Of a DNA stretch of 64,000 nucleotides, positions 24,621 to 35,498 are shown in pieces. The DNA is from Nematostella vectensis (taxonomy: Eukaryota; Cnidaria; Anthozoa; Actiniaria; Edwardsiidae), in contig NC_064043.1 of the NCBI RefSeq assembly GCF_932526225.1, positions 12,150,085 through 12,214,084 on the forward strand, written 5' to 3'. Made by a program: the position numbers and the translations under genes. Under the pieces are notes generated by a model. That model was not told where the DNA came from. It was given only the letters and a program-made list of their open reading frames with translations, and made no database searches. Positions within the stretch are counted from its first letter, which is position 1; each line of letters opens with the position of its first letter.

Positions 24621-26950
24621 ATACTCTCTTAAAATGTAGACGGGGGTAATCGTCATATCTTTTAGGGTATAACATTTCTACCAACTGCCATCTCTTAGGG
24701 GGTGTTGGAGGATTTTTCAGATTTTGCTATCTCTTAGGGTGTAGAATTCGTCCAACTGCTATTCCTAAGTGGGTGTTAAACGTTTTTTTTTTTCATTCTG
24801 TTATCTCTTAGGGTATAAACTTCGATTAATTGCTTTTCCTAAGGGGGTGTTAAACGGTTTTTTTTTTCGATTCTGCTATCCCTTAGGGGCAAAAATTCCT
24901 TCGACCTCACCCAATTTTCCATCTCTTAGAGGAAATAATTTCTGTTGACCACGCCTAAAGTGCCATCCCTAACGGGTTACAATCAATTTTGCCGACGATC
25001 ACCCCCATCTGTTTTTATCGGAGTTCCCCTTCCCGGCAAGCTTGGCTACCACCAAAAAGTAGTCGGGAGGAGGAGGGGGGCGTACCATTAATTGGGAATG
25101 AAGTGATAGAATCAACAAGCTGCATCTCTATACAGGGGAACGCCGATTAAATCAGCGAGTTCCTATTACCGGGCCATGTACAGGTGTATTATTTCCGAAA
25201 ATAACACAGGGTGCGGAGGCAGTAGAGGCTGCGGAGGAGGCAGCCGCCTACTTCCGTACGAGAGCTGCCATCCTAGATGAATGCCAACTAAATCACCCAA
25301 TAGAAGCGAACGGCATCGACTTGTGCCACTTGTACTCCAGGTCCAGGCTCACCTTTCTTTTAGTGGCCACCCTTCCCACTATCTGCAAAGAGCTGGAGCT
25401 TCAAGTGCCCGGAGCAACCCGACGCAATGCTTCTTTTGTAGCCACGCTCGTGGATGTTATTCGAAGATGTAGTTGCGCAAAATAAATCCACGATTTCTTG
25501 GGTCCCGATTATATTTTTTCATGGTTACATGAAATAGATTTCTGAGTCGGTTATCCTGTGTTCTGTTGTGAAGACCAGAGTAAGTTTTTACACTTCAATA
25601 CTCTCTTTTACTAAAAAGGAGAACAGCTTACGGTGAGAGGCCACAATATCGCAAATGTCTCAGCGTTCTTGCATAATTTGTATTTTTATTTGATCAAATT
25701 TGTAGTTAAACAAAGGCTTTGAAAATAAGCAAACTTTAACAATTTGATCAAGCTTTTTGTTTAATTACAATTTAAAACTGTACAAAATTATGTCAGTATC
25801 GCTTGTTAATTAAATAAAAACATGCAAAACTCTCATTTTCTTCTTTTGGACGTTTTTCTTTTTAATAAGTAATTATCAGAAAAGTCTTATTGCAGTCATG
25901 GTGAGGTATTTTATGCTTGTCGCTTTGTTTGTCACGCTTTAATTACGTATGCATGGCAGCAAACAAAATAGTATCACGCGAGCCTAAAAATCGAAATTTA
26001 ATGCAATAAATGCTATGAAATTATTACCATTAAATTTTAGTATTGCCGACAGTATATTTCTTTTGATTTGAGCGCTCTTTCTTGTTTTTCTGGAGATTTG
26101 AAGGCGTTGTTTGAATGCGGAAAACCCGATACAGTAGTCGGCATTTGTTTATAATTAGGGTCAAGTGGGGGTCATATTTCGGCTAGTAAAAAAGTCGGAT
26201 TTTATTTGCCCCTAAATTTTATTTCACATATCAAAAGTAGAAATGATGTTCTTTTCGATGAATGCAACCATTTTTGCCAAATCCACATCTCATCGGCGAT
26301 ATTACACGATCATTTCAAGGCTTTTCAAAGTCATCTAAAAACATAAAATAAAATAAAATCGCGTAAAATAATAAGGTGCTGACAGAACAGCTTATCCTTC
26401 AGCCTGGGAAATCCTTATTATCTATTCTTTAGGTTTATATAAGCTTCAAATGTTTTATCACGCGTTGCGAACCGGTTTTTAGTCTTTTTCTAACAACCAC
26501 GAAATTGTCTCAAATCCGGGTGCGGGAGACGAAAAATTACTTTCGGCTTCTATCGCCAAAAATATTCATCCAAATTGCTTCAAACTTTCACAGTATACTG
26601 AGGTCAACCATACCTATTACCAGTTTAGTTTTGAGCTAGGGCGCCCAAACGTCATTTTTCCGAGAAATCTCGACGAACTCAGACCGCTGGTCTTAAGTCT
26701 TCTCTGCCGGAGTAATTTTTGTTATGTCTTGGTGCTTGTCTATCCCTAAGGCCCCAGTGTTAATTGTAGTATTCTATTCAAACCTGAAGTACGTAGTATT
26801 TAACAGCTTTGATTATAATATGCATAATTTTTCATAGGGATAAATAAAGGTGGTGATGCTATCTGGTATTACTTCAGCCAAACCCCCAAACCTGATGTGA
26901 TCAAGAAATTCAAAGAACTTCAACACAAGCCGCGTGACCTGCCGCCATAA
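21871..26950 (+). CDS. Unrecognised two-exon protein, 142 aa
   Basis: Exon 1 is 21871-22186 (105 codons plus 1 base, donor ATT|GTGAGT). Exon 2 is 26838-26950 after CATAG and completes a Trp codon before the stop TAA at 26948. The N terminus is Ser/Arg-rich (RSRQSSRPSSASS). Residues 30-75 (KLEITLAYNEKNYRLRLPG, then TGVKGAFYIHYGDG) alternate hydrophobic and polar residues like a small beta-grasp fold. The C terminus has WINKGGDAIWYYFS and a Lys-rich helix. I do not recognise the family. The 4.65-kb intron is almost wholly occupied by a TTAA-flanked transposable element, and another MITE starts directly after the stop codon. Further small exons inside the intron cannot be excluded. Confidence 0.6.
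24287..24649 (+). CDS. Hypothetical reading frame inside the TTAA element
   Basis: ATG at 24287 opens about 100 codons of mixed composition (KPHPDQSISTFPGSFSDGEF, then SCQVRERLYTLGLVRP) before entering a 29-base G tract at 24592-24620 that makes the frame uncertain. No known domain. It might be the upstream exon of the reading frame ending at 25485, but no phase-1 donor could be fixed because of the homopolymer. Weakly supported. Confidence 0.3.
24650..24955 (+). repeat. Tandem repeat, about 74 bp x4, inside the TTAA element
   Basis: ATCTCTTAGGGTATAAC-like unit starts recur near 24657, 24729, 24803 and 24878 (spacing 72-75), each followed by CCTAAGGGGGTGTTAAACG-like sequence and a T run. Confidence 0.75.
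25184..25485 (+). CDS. Probable terminal coding exon inside the TTAA element
   Basis: After a CATGTACAG acceptor the phase-1 frame stays open for about 100 codons to TAA at 25483-25485. Its composition looks like a real protein: an Ala/Glu helix (GAEAVEAAEEAAAYFRTRAA), then HPIEANGIDLCHLYSRSRL and a hydrophobic segment (TFLLVATLPTICKEL), ending in a Cys-rich tail. An ATAAA-type signal follows within a few bases. Family not recognised. It may be a captured host gene fragment or part of an unknown transposon protein. Confidence 0.4.
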
Positions 26951-27184
26951 CTAAAGCTTGGTTCCCATATAGGCGTAACAGTCGTAATGATCGTGAATCC
27001 TCACGACCCTTACGACTGTATGAAAAGACTCGATAGGACGACCCTTACGACAGATACAACCGAAGCGACGAGTCGTTTCAAGGTCGTCAGAGTTAGAACC
27101 AGACCAAGGCTAGCGAGGGTTTTTTTTTTGCAGATGACTGTTACACGACCCTTACAACTGTTACGACTAAATGGGAACAAGGCT
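26951..27184. mobile_element. MITE directly after the stop codon of the 21871 gene
   Basis: About 234 bp. The left end (AAGCTTGGTTCCCATATAGG, then GTAACAGTCGTAA) is inverted at the right end (TTACGACTAAATGGGAACAAGGCTT). Internal CGACCCTTACGAC motifs repeat. It probably forms part of that gene's 3' UTR. Confidence 0.7.
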
Positions 27185-28083
27185 TATAAGATCTTTGATC
27201 CACCATCTGTGCAGGACTGGCAGCCAATCAGTCCACTATGGCCTTGTGTGTTAGCCAATCATCAATCAGAGACTGTGCTTGCTTATCCAAGCCAATCATC
27301 AATCAGAGACTGTGCTTGCTTATCCAAGTTATCTGCCAATCAGTAACAATAAGCCAATCAAACACTGTGTTGACTTATCAGGTACCTGTGTTTGCTAATA
27401 AGCAAATTAGACACTGGACTTGCTGTAAGGCTATTCAGGTACTGTGTTTGCTAATAAACAAATAAAGCACTGGACTTGCTATAAGGCTATTCAGGTACTG
27501 TGTTTGCTAATGAGCAAATTAGGCACTGGACTTGCTATAAGGCTATTCAAGTACTGTGTTTGCTAATAAGCAAATTAGGCACTGGACTTGCTGTAAGGCT
27601 ATTCAGGTACTGTGTTTGCTAATAAGCAAATTAGGCACTGGACTTGCAATGAGGCTATTCAGGTACTGTGTTTGCTAAGCAGTACCAAACAAAACCCAGC
27701 ACTTCCGCAATCAACTTATCAGGCAATTGGGTTAGCCAATGAGGTACAGTGTTCGTTAACCATTAAAAAAAAAAACAATTAGGATCAAAACAATCACGCC
27801 CTGTTAGCCAAACAACATGGTGTACAAGCGACGTCTGCATTGATAGACCAGCAATTTCGGCTGTTTTGGCCAGTAATGCTGACTCTTATTTAGTTTTGTC
27901 AATCCGGGGGCAAACCTGTAAAGGAATTGCATAGTGTACAAATGAGGGTTAGGAGTCTTTCGTCGTTGTTTGGTTAGTGTTAAGCCTCTGCTTGATACGT
28001 TAGAGTGCGTGACAAACAGAAAAAAGGGAGTCGTCTTTATTATAAGGTCCCTACTAGACTATTTGTTGTTATGTATGAATACG
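27185..28083. other. Intergenic with minisatellites
   Basis: Two 36-bp direct repeats (CCAATCATCAATCAGAGACT) at 27256-27330, then the 56-bp array at 27379-27690, then unremarkable AT-rich sequence. No gene seen. Confidence 0.6.
27379..27690 (+). repeat. 56-bp minisatellite, about 5.5 units
   Basis: CAGGTACTGTGTTTGCTAAT starts units at 27379, 27436, 27492, 27548, 27604 and 27660 (57, then 56 bp each). Each carries GCAAATTAGGCACTGGACTT and AAGGCTATT. Units are highly similar. Confidence 0.93.
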
Positions 28084-28250
28084 TGTAGTATAGGAGGTGC
28101 CTTGGACCAATCGCTATTTTGTTTTTGCAAACGGGACCAAGGAATGGAATGTTAGGAATGTGGCAGGTGGCCAGGCCTGGGGTCAAGGTCAGCGGTTGGC
28201 CGTGCAAACGGGACCAAGGGAAGCGTGTGGCCGTGCAAACGGCTATGGTT

Positions 28251-28487
28251 TAACCTGTCCTTGTTGTCGAGCGTCGTTGGGACAGAGTTGGAGGGATTAC
28301 TTTGACGCATCGTCATGGGCTCGTGCATGTTGGTCAGAGAAGTGTTTCCCGTGCGTGGGAGCGTGTTGGTCATTGTCCTCCTCCACCGTCTGAGATAGAG
28401 CAAGAGATTTACCAGGAGTACACGAGAGACCCGGAGTCGTTTATGCAACGTGTGGGTTTGCTATACAGTTTTTTAAGATTCGATTAG
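28251..28487 (+). CDS. Small open frame at the left end of the 1.5-kb element
   Basis: About 77 codons open to TAG, no ATG near the start. The last part (PPPPSEIEQEIYQEYTRD) looks protein-like, the rest less so. Could be a remnant of a second element protein; weak. Confidence 0.2.
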
Positions 28488-28596
28488 AGGCGAGCGACAA
28501 CGAGACGTTGGGGAGTTCTGAAGAGGAGGAAGCGGGCCGGTAGTTAGTTTTTAAACGAGAGAAAAAAAAAGCAAACGCTGTAGTTGTTCCGTGTTT

Positions 28597-29322
28597 TTTA
28601 TTTTATAAAGAAAGATGTAAAGTTATTAAAAGACTGTGTCCACACCCAGCCGCTTGGTACATTCTCTTCCTTTTTGCCTCTTCGTCCTCTTCACCATCTA
28701 AACTGTTGGGGTCTGGACCTAATGGAGGTACAGCATGGCTCGCGCTGACAAATCGCGCCCACACCGGCACCATTGGGTCTTGCGGAGGAGACTGCAGCTT
28801 GACACGCTCTGGTTTGACCACACTGTAGCTTGTGCTGGGTGTAACCATGCGTTGCTCCAACTTGGAACTTCCTTTCACCATCTGCGTCTTCAGAGATGGC
28901 AGGCCCGCGAAAAACATGGGACCCCATACCCTGGCGGCACACCTCTCGCTCAAATTGAAGGTTGGATCGTCAAGATCCCGCTCTTTGTCTCTCAACCACC
29001 AAAACGTATTGCACGGTGGATTAGGCTCTCCCACGGCGCACGCAAAGTACACGCGATTAAAATTCTTCTCCGATTTCGACACCTTAATCGCGCAACGTAA
29101 CGGCTCACCCTCCAACACGTGCTCACAGTACGGAACGTACTCAATGGAAGGGCGAGTGGCGAATCGAGACAACTCCTTGTCTAACAGCGCTGACGTCTCC
29201 TCATCAAACCGCCAACCACACCCGACAACTCCTGTTTTGTACTCCCTTTGAGTGGCACGGTATACGTACTTGCCTACTCGCTTGCAGAGGACACCACAGA
29301 GACAAATGTGCTCGCTCGACAT
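28597..29322 (-). CDS. GRF-type zinc-finger protein encoded by the 1.5-kb element
   Basis: Single-exon frame of 239 codons from ATG at 29322 to the stop at 28603, with AATAAA on the minus strand immediately beyond (28597-28602). A Cys-rich N terminus (HICLCGVLCKRVGKYV) precedes a GRF-like zinc finger at about residues 65-115: YCEH, LRC, NFNRVYFACAVG, PPCNTFWWLRD. This matches the GRF pattern of spaced Cys residues with aromatic YF.C and C..FWW blocks. The C terminus has an acidic EEDEEAKRKR stretch. GRF fingers bind single-stranded nucleic acid in several DNA-repair and topoisomerase proteins. Lying inside inverted repeats, it is probably an element-encoded protein, not a host gene. Confidence 0.65.
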
Positions 29323-31525
29323 ATTATAAAATATCCCAAAGGCGAACTAACCCCCCAACACAAGCAACCCACTCTCTTATACCACCAATCTCTTCGCTTG
29401 ATCCCATTTACTAGACCACCCGCCTACTGGTACCCACAGGCTACCCGCTACCCTTGGTCCCGTTTGCACGGCCACCCGCTGACCTTGACCCGTAGGCCTG
29501 GCCTCCTGCCACATTCCTAACATTCCATTCCTCGGTCTCGTTTGCAAAAACAAAATGGCGATTGGTCCAAGGCACCTCCTATACTACTAATACGACTATC
29601 CCTCCCTTTCTTTAGCTCTATCTTCTCTGTGTTGTTTAGTCTATTCCGCCAGCCAATCTATCAGTCTCCCATCAGTGTTTATCTACCTACATACTGTATT
29701 TCTTTCTGTTTTCTCGGCTGTTTCGTATGCCCCCTCTTCCTTTTTTCACCCGAGGATACATAATGAGTAAAATTGGTACCGCGATTTTCCTCATCAAATG
29801 CCAGAAAACCGGATTTGGGTTACCGGAAACGAAATTCTAACAAGGAACAGGGCAAGGTTTGGGATAAGCAAGTGTCAGGGGACGGCTCAAGGGAGGAAAA
29901 GCAGCCGGGAAAAACCTGTCTTATGCTACATTCACACCAAAACCATGTTTAGTTAAACAAGGTTTTTCTTTGCCTGATAACTTGCCAAGTTTCTCATTGT
30001 GTTGAGTTCTTACTAGCTAAGTGATCACTTAGTAACATGTACAGCACAGTCTATTCAGTTTTGTTCTTGGTTCTGTCCACTCTTGGGAGATTGACATTTA
30101 AATCAGTTTGATTACGATACATAAACCACCTTTAAGTGCTAGTGTGAATGCGGTATTAGCTCAACTCTATATACCTTAAAGTTCTTAAAACCTTTCACTT
30201 ATATCAAACTAGCCAAAACAGAGCATAGATAAACTTTCAAATTCTGAAAAGTGTTTTCTATTGCAATGCTACCCACAATGAAGCGAAGAATAATTTATAG
30301 TCGAGAATTGTATGCGAAAAAAGAAAATATCGTTTTGTTGTATGTTTCCAAAACAGCGCGCTCGTGAGAATGTCGTCATTCTTAATTGCGAATGCAGCGC
30401 GCGCGCACAATGCAAAAACAATTCAAAGACTAATAAATATCTGCTAAATTTTGCAGGTTTGTTTCCTGAAATTAAATAATTATTTGACTACACAAATGAC
30501 TGGACCCGGGCCTTTCAGTTCACGGCCTTTTTTTCGAAGGTTGACTAAAATACCTCAACATGTCAAACATATTCCCCACGGATAGTGTCCTTCGTATGTA
30601 TTGCCTTATATGGGCATAGATGCCCATATGTAGAAGAGCTAAAGTTTTCCCCCGTCCCCGATCTCCAGAAAACATGGTGAAAAAAACTGATTCCTGTCAA
30701 TTTGAGACTCGGGGGAAAAAGTATTAAGCAAAACTTGCTCGCTTGGTCAAATCTTTTTCTTACTAATCCTATAAAGTCCTTAGAACCAGGCCACCGCGAA
30801 CGCCTGTATTATAGGGTCCATACGAGCCACATATTTGGAAAATGAAAATATAAAGAATTGACAAAGTCTATAAACTTTGAAAGGTTATATGGTGACTTGT
30901 TCCCACTAACAAACACAATCAGGTGAAATTATAGTCTTTTATTAGTTGTATAATATTCTTGCTATCACAACACTACTAACGCTTGGATAACCGTTACCGC
31001 TGTTTTTTATCTTTTGTGAACTTATCGCAGGGCCGTATAAAAGGGGGTGGGGCACTAGGGGCATGTGCGCCCCCCAATATTGTCAAAAATTATAAAATGA
31101 TGTAGGATCCAACATTTTCTTAATGTTTCTATATTGTGACCCCCCCCCCCCCAATCTTAAGTTGCCTACTACTGTCCCCGTATCGCCCTTTAAAGACTAG
31201 TTTTAGGGGAAATTGTTGACAAGCATACAAGTGTTCGCAAAATGTTAAAAACTGCAGTACCAAGGACATTTTATTACTTGCACGAGATAACGGGTAAACA
31301 AAGGCCGGCTCTAGCACATTTATCAATCAGCAGTTGTCACTCGGCGTAAATACCCGTGCAAACTGCGCCAGTATTGTTGGGAAGTAGTATTGCAGATCAT
31401 ACAACTCTTGCCGTTTCTACAACATCTTTTATACTACTCCGAATGTTTCGCCGCAATTTCCTGTACTTTATGGTAACCTGAGAAAGGCTGTTGGCGGTGT
31501 TCATGCTTGTAATGTTTGCTTTTAA

Positions 31526-31880
31526 ACAAGGACCCGCACTATAAAAGGGCTTGGCTCCGCCCCCTATCGGCTGAATAAAATTCAAACTTCAAGATGACAA
31601 CACGCCGTAACATTGCGTCGGTAGTGAGACTTTTAAGTTCTGTTAACGTTAATAATTTGAACTAATTTTTTTCTGCACATTCCTGCTCTTTTGTTGGGTT
31701 ATTTCATGTTAGTAGCAAAGAGAAAATACACCGAGCAAACGAGAAGAAAAGCGCTTCAAAAGTTAAGCTTGGGTTTCGCTCCTCGTGGGCAAACAAGACT
31801 AGCTTGGCTATGCACTCTGGAGCTCCGCACCGAGTAGCAGTTTACTGACAACTGAGCCTTTTTATAGTGCGGGTCCTTGT
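31526..31880. mobile_element. 355-bp MITE with TTAA target duplication
   Basis: ACAAGGACCCGCACTATAAA at the left end is inverted at the right end (TTTATAGTGCGGGTCCTTGT). TTAA lies directly outside both ends (31522-31525 and 31881-31884). Same target preference as the 4.05-kb element but unrelated termini. Confidence 0.75.
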
Positions 31881-32284
31881 TTAAGGTAATTCCCTTGAAA
31901 TACTTCTACAACCCAGAATTTTTTAAAACTTGGAAAAAACAATATTGAAGCTAAGGGCTTTCAAAAACATGTAATAAAAAAATGGGGGTACCGACCTCGT
32001 TTTCACAACAGAGGGGAGTTGGCGCGTTTTTACTGATCGCGCAAGGAAAAATCCCAACTCTTAGTTTTCAAAAAGAGTGCCTAGCGTGGGGAGAAAAAAA
32101 ATGTTAAACCAGTTGACAGTGTTTGTCGGGAGTAGATTTTCAAATTCTTCCAAGCCCTTAAGTTAAAACTGTCCGCTCGTAAGTTAAACATCGTTTTACT
32201 TAAAAGGAAGGTTACATTGAACCTACGAAAATACCCTTGAACTGATACCCGCCTCCAATGTACACCATCTTTGATATATGACGT

Positions 32285-32487
32285 AGAACGCTAGCCTCCT
32301 CCGCATGCAACTTATAATGAAAATGACGGAAAGAATGGGTTACCTGTGGCGGCGAAATGGCGGAGGAGGGAGACTAAGGAGAAGTAGAGAGTAGCGCTTC
32401 CGGTTTGTCACTTTTTTGCCACAGGAAACCCAATCCTTTCTTTTTCTGCTCTTTGAAATGCATGCGGAGAAGGCTAATAGAACGCTT
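32285..32487. mobile_element. Foldback MITE, about 200 bp
   Basis: GAACGCTAGCCTCCTCCGCATGC at the left is mirrored by GCATGCGGAGAAGGCTAATAG at the right, and the similarity continues inward (GAAAGAATGGGTTACCTGTGG against its inverse). Confidence 0.6.
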
Positions 32488-33847
32488 TCATTTCCCTTGT
32501 CACGTGGTCCTATGAGCAGAAAGCCACTAATAATAGGCGATGTTGCTGCTGTTTACTGCTCAAGAATAAGATGAGAGACCTCTCGCCTTTCTATCTCGAT
32601 TTTTTGGCGTTCAATACAGTCACAGAGCCCAAACTCCTGGTGTGTGAAATCTTCTCTTGAGATTAATGTACGGCGAGTTAGAATTAGACAAAACAAAACA
32701 ACGCCAATAACCGTCCTATAGGCCTGAAACATACTTAGTGAGCCAACACAGGGGCATTCGGAATCTATATTTATTTCTTTCCCTATTATTTGACATTCTT
32801 TCATTCTATATCCTCATACAAACAATGTAATTTCAGGCATTTTCACATACCAAGAGTCTGGGTTCTCTATTTGGGAATGAGGTCTGTGGAACAAATGCTA
32901 CTAATAACTACATTTGGCTGTATATAGCTACATTTAAAAGGGGGCTAGATAACAAAATGAATCGTAGAACACACAATAATTGATATATATTAAGTCAATT
33001 GAAGGAAATAACCTATTTTCCCCGAAGATACGCCCTTTTGTACTTTGTCAGTGAAGTAAATACGTTATTGGTCAGATCAATGTCTGCCTTTCTTTGAATA
33101 CGATTTATAAATAAATATATGGCATCATCTAGAACTATTTGGTCAATAACCCCTAGCCCGTGAATGCAGGAAAAAAGAGAACCATAATATAACTACTTAG
33201 GTTGAAATCCCTGCCAAATGGCTCCATCCATAACCGGTGTAGCCTGCGCTGCAAGCGCAAACAGTGATGCGCAAACAGTGATGCAAACAGTGATGTGCGG
33301 GCTGGACGCGCGCGAAGGATGATGGGGAGGAAATGGGCGAAGGAGCGCTTGCAGTCGACCTCTCCTCCTTTTCCCCAGCCCCTTGCGCTTGCTACGCAGG
33401 CGTTACGTAAAACGGTGGCATGTGAATGCCAAAATGTACGTTTGCGTGAAAAGGCAATTGAACGCTAGGCTCTCTGATGCAACACGACCAGCGGTAACTT
33501 CTTGACTACCCCTCGATTTTACGACTAGATAGCTAAACTATTTACAATCATTCTTGGTACATGGTAGTAACGTCATGAGTAACGCAATCTATCCTATTTG
33601 TGACCACCAGTGGGATGTTGCTGACCATTTTGATATCGAGTCCTGTTAGGTTCCTCCACAACAACCCTGCAAATAACGACAGTGGTTTTAATCACACTCT
33701 TATCATTCACTTACATATCCGTCTCTTTTAGCTGCCCACAAACTACCCCCTAACAATCCCTTCAAATCTGTTTCCTTCATCACAGCCCTCTGTCTAGTTC
33801 TTCAAGACTGGCTCAACAATGCCCTTTACTCCTTCCCAGTGCTCTGC

Positions 33848-34005
33848 ACCATCTTGAAAAAGCAACCAAGCCCTCGCGCCAAGGCGAGGCAAGAAGTGAT
33901 CAGGCATTTGCTAGGGACGAGTGAACGATGATTTTGTCTCGAACAATACATGGTCAACGTCCGCCTCGCTTTCAAGCAACGGCTTGGTTACCTTTCAAGA
34001 TGGCG
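33848..34005. mobile_element. Foldback MITE, about 160 bp
   Basis: CACCATCTTGAAAAAGCAACC at the left and GGCTTGGTTACCTTTCAAGA plus TGG at the right are imperfect inverse copies. Confidence 0.6.
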
Positions 34006-34839
34006 GAGGGAACTGCGAAAAGTATTGAATGAAGACAACTTATATTTGTTAACATTTTCTCATGTATCTGGGCTATATCAAAGATGAGAGAACAAAGAAG
34101 AGATGTGGTTGTAAGAACATTTTATTAGTTAAAGCGTAAACACACACAAAAGAATGAACCAACACCTTTACCACGTTAGCGGGTATGCAATTACTGCGGC
34201 AGTTAAAAGATTCATGAGATTGCTACAACATTATTGCGTTTCAGATCAGCCAAAATAAGCTCAGCTAAGCAACAATATACCAAAATAATTATGCAGTGAA
34301 ATTTGCTGATCGAGATCTCAGGCTACATTAGCACCTTCACACTATGCAAAACTTGCGCGAAGTTTCTGTTAAAAAGTTGGGTTTCGCGTCGTAGTTAAGG
34401 CATTTGTAAGTGAAGCAGTAGTCACAGAACAGAGCAAGACCACAAAGGGAGCCATTCCGTTTCGTAAATAGGCATGCTTGACTTATGTATGAGTGACCGA
34501 GTTAGAGGATGTGAGTGCCGGATGGGTGCACTTGTCGTGGTGGATACACAAGGTAGTGCTGTTAGTAGATGAACGAGGTGAAGTATGGACAGACGGAAAA
34601 CTTGATTTAGGATCGAGTTTCGCAACCGAAGAAAGCGGAGAAGAAGCCAAATGAGACGCAAAAAGCGCTTGTGGAAATCGGTGAGAGAGAGAAGAGAAAA
34701 AAGAATGAAGAAAAACTTGTTGTTCTCTTCGCCATTTTGATATCTCCTCTTGCTCCTTTCCACGCCTACATGCACAGTGAAGCATCTCTCCTCTTTACTA
34801 GTAAAAGCCGACTTGGGTTAACAAATCACCAAGTCATCG

Positions 34840-35404
34840 CACTGTGACTATGTGATCAAAAAGTCAAACCGTCGTCTCTATGCACTCAGAAAACTAAAAT
34901 CATGTGGTGTCTCAGAAAGGGATTTAGTGTCTGTATACTGTTCTCTTATAAGGTCCATCTTAGAGTATGCCTGCGTTGTCTTTTCCAACCTTCCGCAATA
35001 CCTATGTGCTGCCTTAGAAAGAATTCAAAAAAGATCTCTAGGAATAATTTTCGGTAGTGGCCTTAGCTACGAGGACGCCCTCGAACGCGCATGCTTGTCT
35101 TCTTTAGAGGCGCGGCGTCACAATGTGTGCAGAAAATTCATAAGCAATATCAAACAGGAGAGCGTCTTATACCCCCTAGTGTCAAGCAGACTTATATCCT
35201 CCAATTCGCCATACTCCCTAAGATCTAAGCGCGCACATAGTGTGGTTCCGGGTCGCACGGACCGTTTTTCCAAATTCGTCTCAGCGCAATATGCTGGGGA
35301 TTTAATGTTATTATGAATTATGTATGGTGTAATGTATTTTGTAGTTAGCTGACCCCACCGGTAATTCAGTTGTAAAAGAACTGCAAACGGTTGAAATAAA
35401 CGAG

Positions 35405-35498
<94 letters not shown>
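34840..35498 (+). mobile_element. 5'-truncated non-LTR retrotransposon (CR1/L2-like) with (ATT)n tail
   Basis: A reading frame to 35316 encodes the C-terminal part of a non-LTR reverse transcriptase: SNRRLYALRKLKSCGV, VYCSLIRSILEYACVVF and ALERIQKRSLGIIFG, a pattern typical of CR1/L2-type polymerases after the catalytic core. A short 3' UTR ends in AAATAAACGAGC followed by about 31 ATT units (35406-35498). The upstream catalytic domain is missing, as in 5'-truncated insertions. Confidence 0.8.
35406..35498 (+). repeat. (ATT)n microsatellite, about 31 units
   Basis: Uninterrupted ATT repeat forming the 3' tail of the non-LTR fragment. It opens long poly-Asn and poly-Ile frames that are not genes. 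Confidence 0.95.

Larger units (their letters stand above)
22641..26692. mobile_element. 4.05-kb DNA element with about 557-bp terminal inverted repeats and TTAA target duplication
   Basis: Left arm 22641-23198 and right arm 26137-26692 are near-complete inverse copies. Outermost bases are GACCAGCGGTCTGAG and CTCAGACCGCTGGTC, each directly flanked by TTAA (22637-22640 and 26693-26696). A TTAA duplication is typical of piggyBac and Kolobok elements; the 5'-GA...TC-3' ends look more like Kolobok than the CCC/GGG ends of piggyBac. The 2.9-kb interior has no recognisable transposase. It contains a Gly-rich reading frame near 24287, a spliced-looking exon at 25184-25485, a ~74-bp tandem repeat, and two G tracts. 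Probably non-autonomous. Confidence 0.85.
28084..29588. mobile_element. 1.5-kb DNA element with about 150-bp inverted repeats and 6-bp target duplication
   Basis: Left arm starts TGTAGTATAGGAGGTGCC at 28084; right arm ends with the inverse, GGCACCTCCTATACTACT, at 29588. Arms match for about 150 bp with minor differences. Both ends are flanked by AATACG (28078-28083 and 29589-29594), a likely 6-bp target duplication. The element carries one clear gene, on the minus strand, for a GRF-type zinc-finger protein. Long inverted repeats with 6-bp duplications are known for Polinton/Maverick elements, but nothing else of a Polinton is present, so this may be a small derivative or a different family. 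Confidence 0.8.
29589..34839. other. Gene-poor region rich in short foldback repeats
   Basis: No coding exon I can support on either strand. Contains a degenerate inverted-repeat element near 29932-30159 (GCTACATTCACAC and its inverse), a G/C-rich repeat near 31030-31170, a TTAA-flanked MITE at 31526-31880, and foldback elements at 32285-32487 and 33848-34005. A direct repeat of CAAACAGTGATG occurs at 33258-33295. Confidence 0.55.

Noticed and set aside
27240-27700. CRISPR-like array of direct repeats
   Set aside because: Contiguous 56-bp tandem units without unique spacers, in a eukaryotic context.
34422-34785. Two overlapping minus-strand frames of 100-117 codons
   Set aside because: Ser/Leu-rich low-complexity translation without splice sites, homology or conserved frame.
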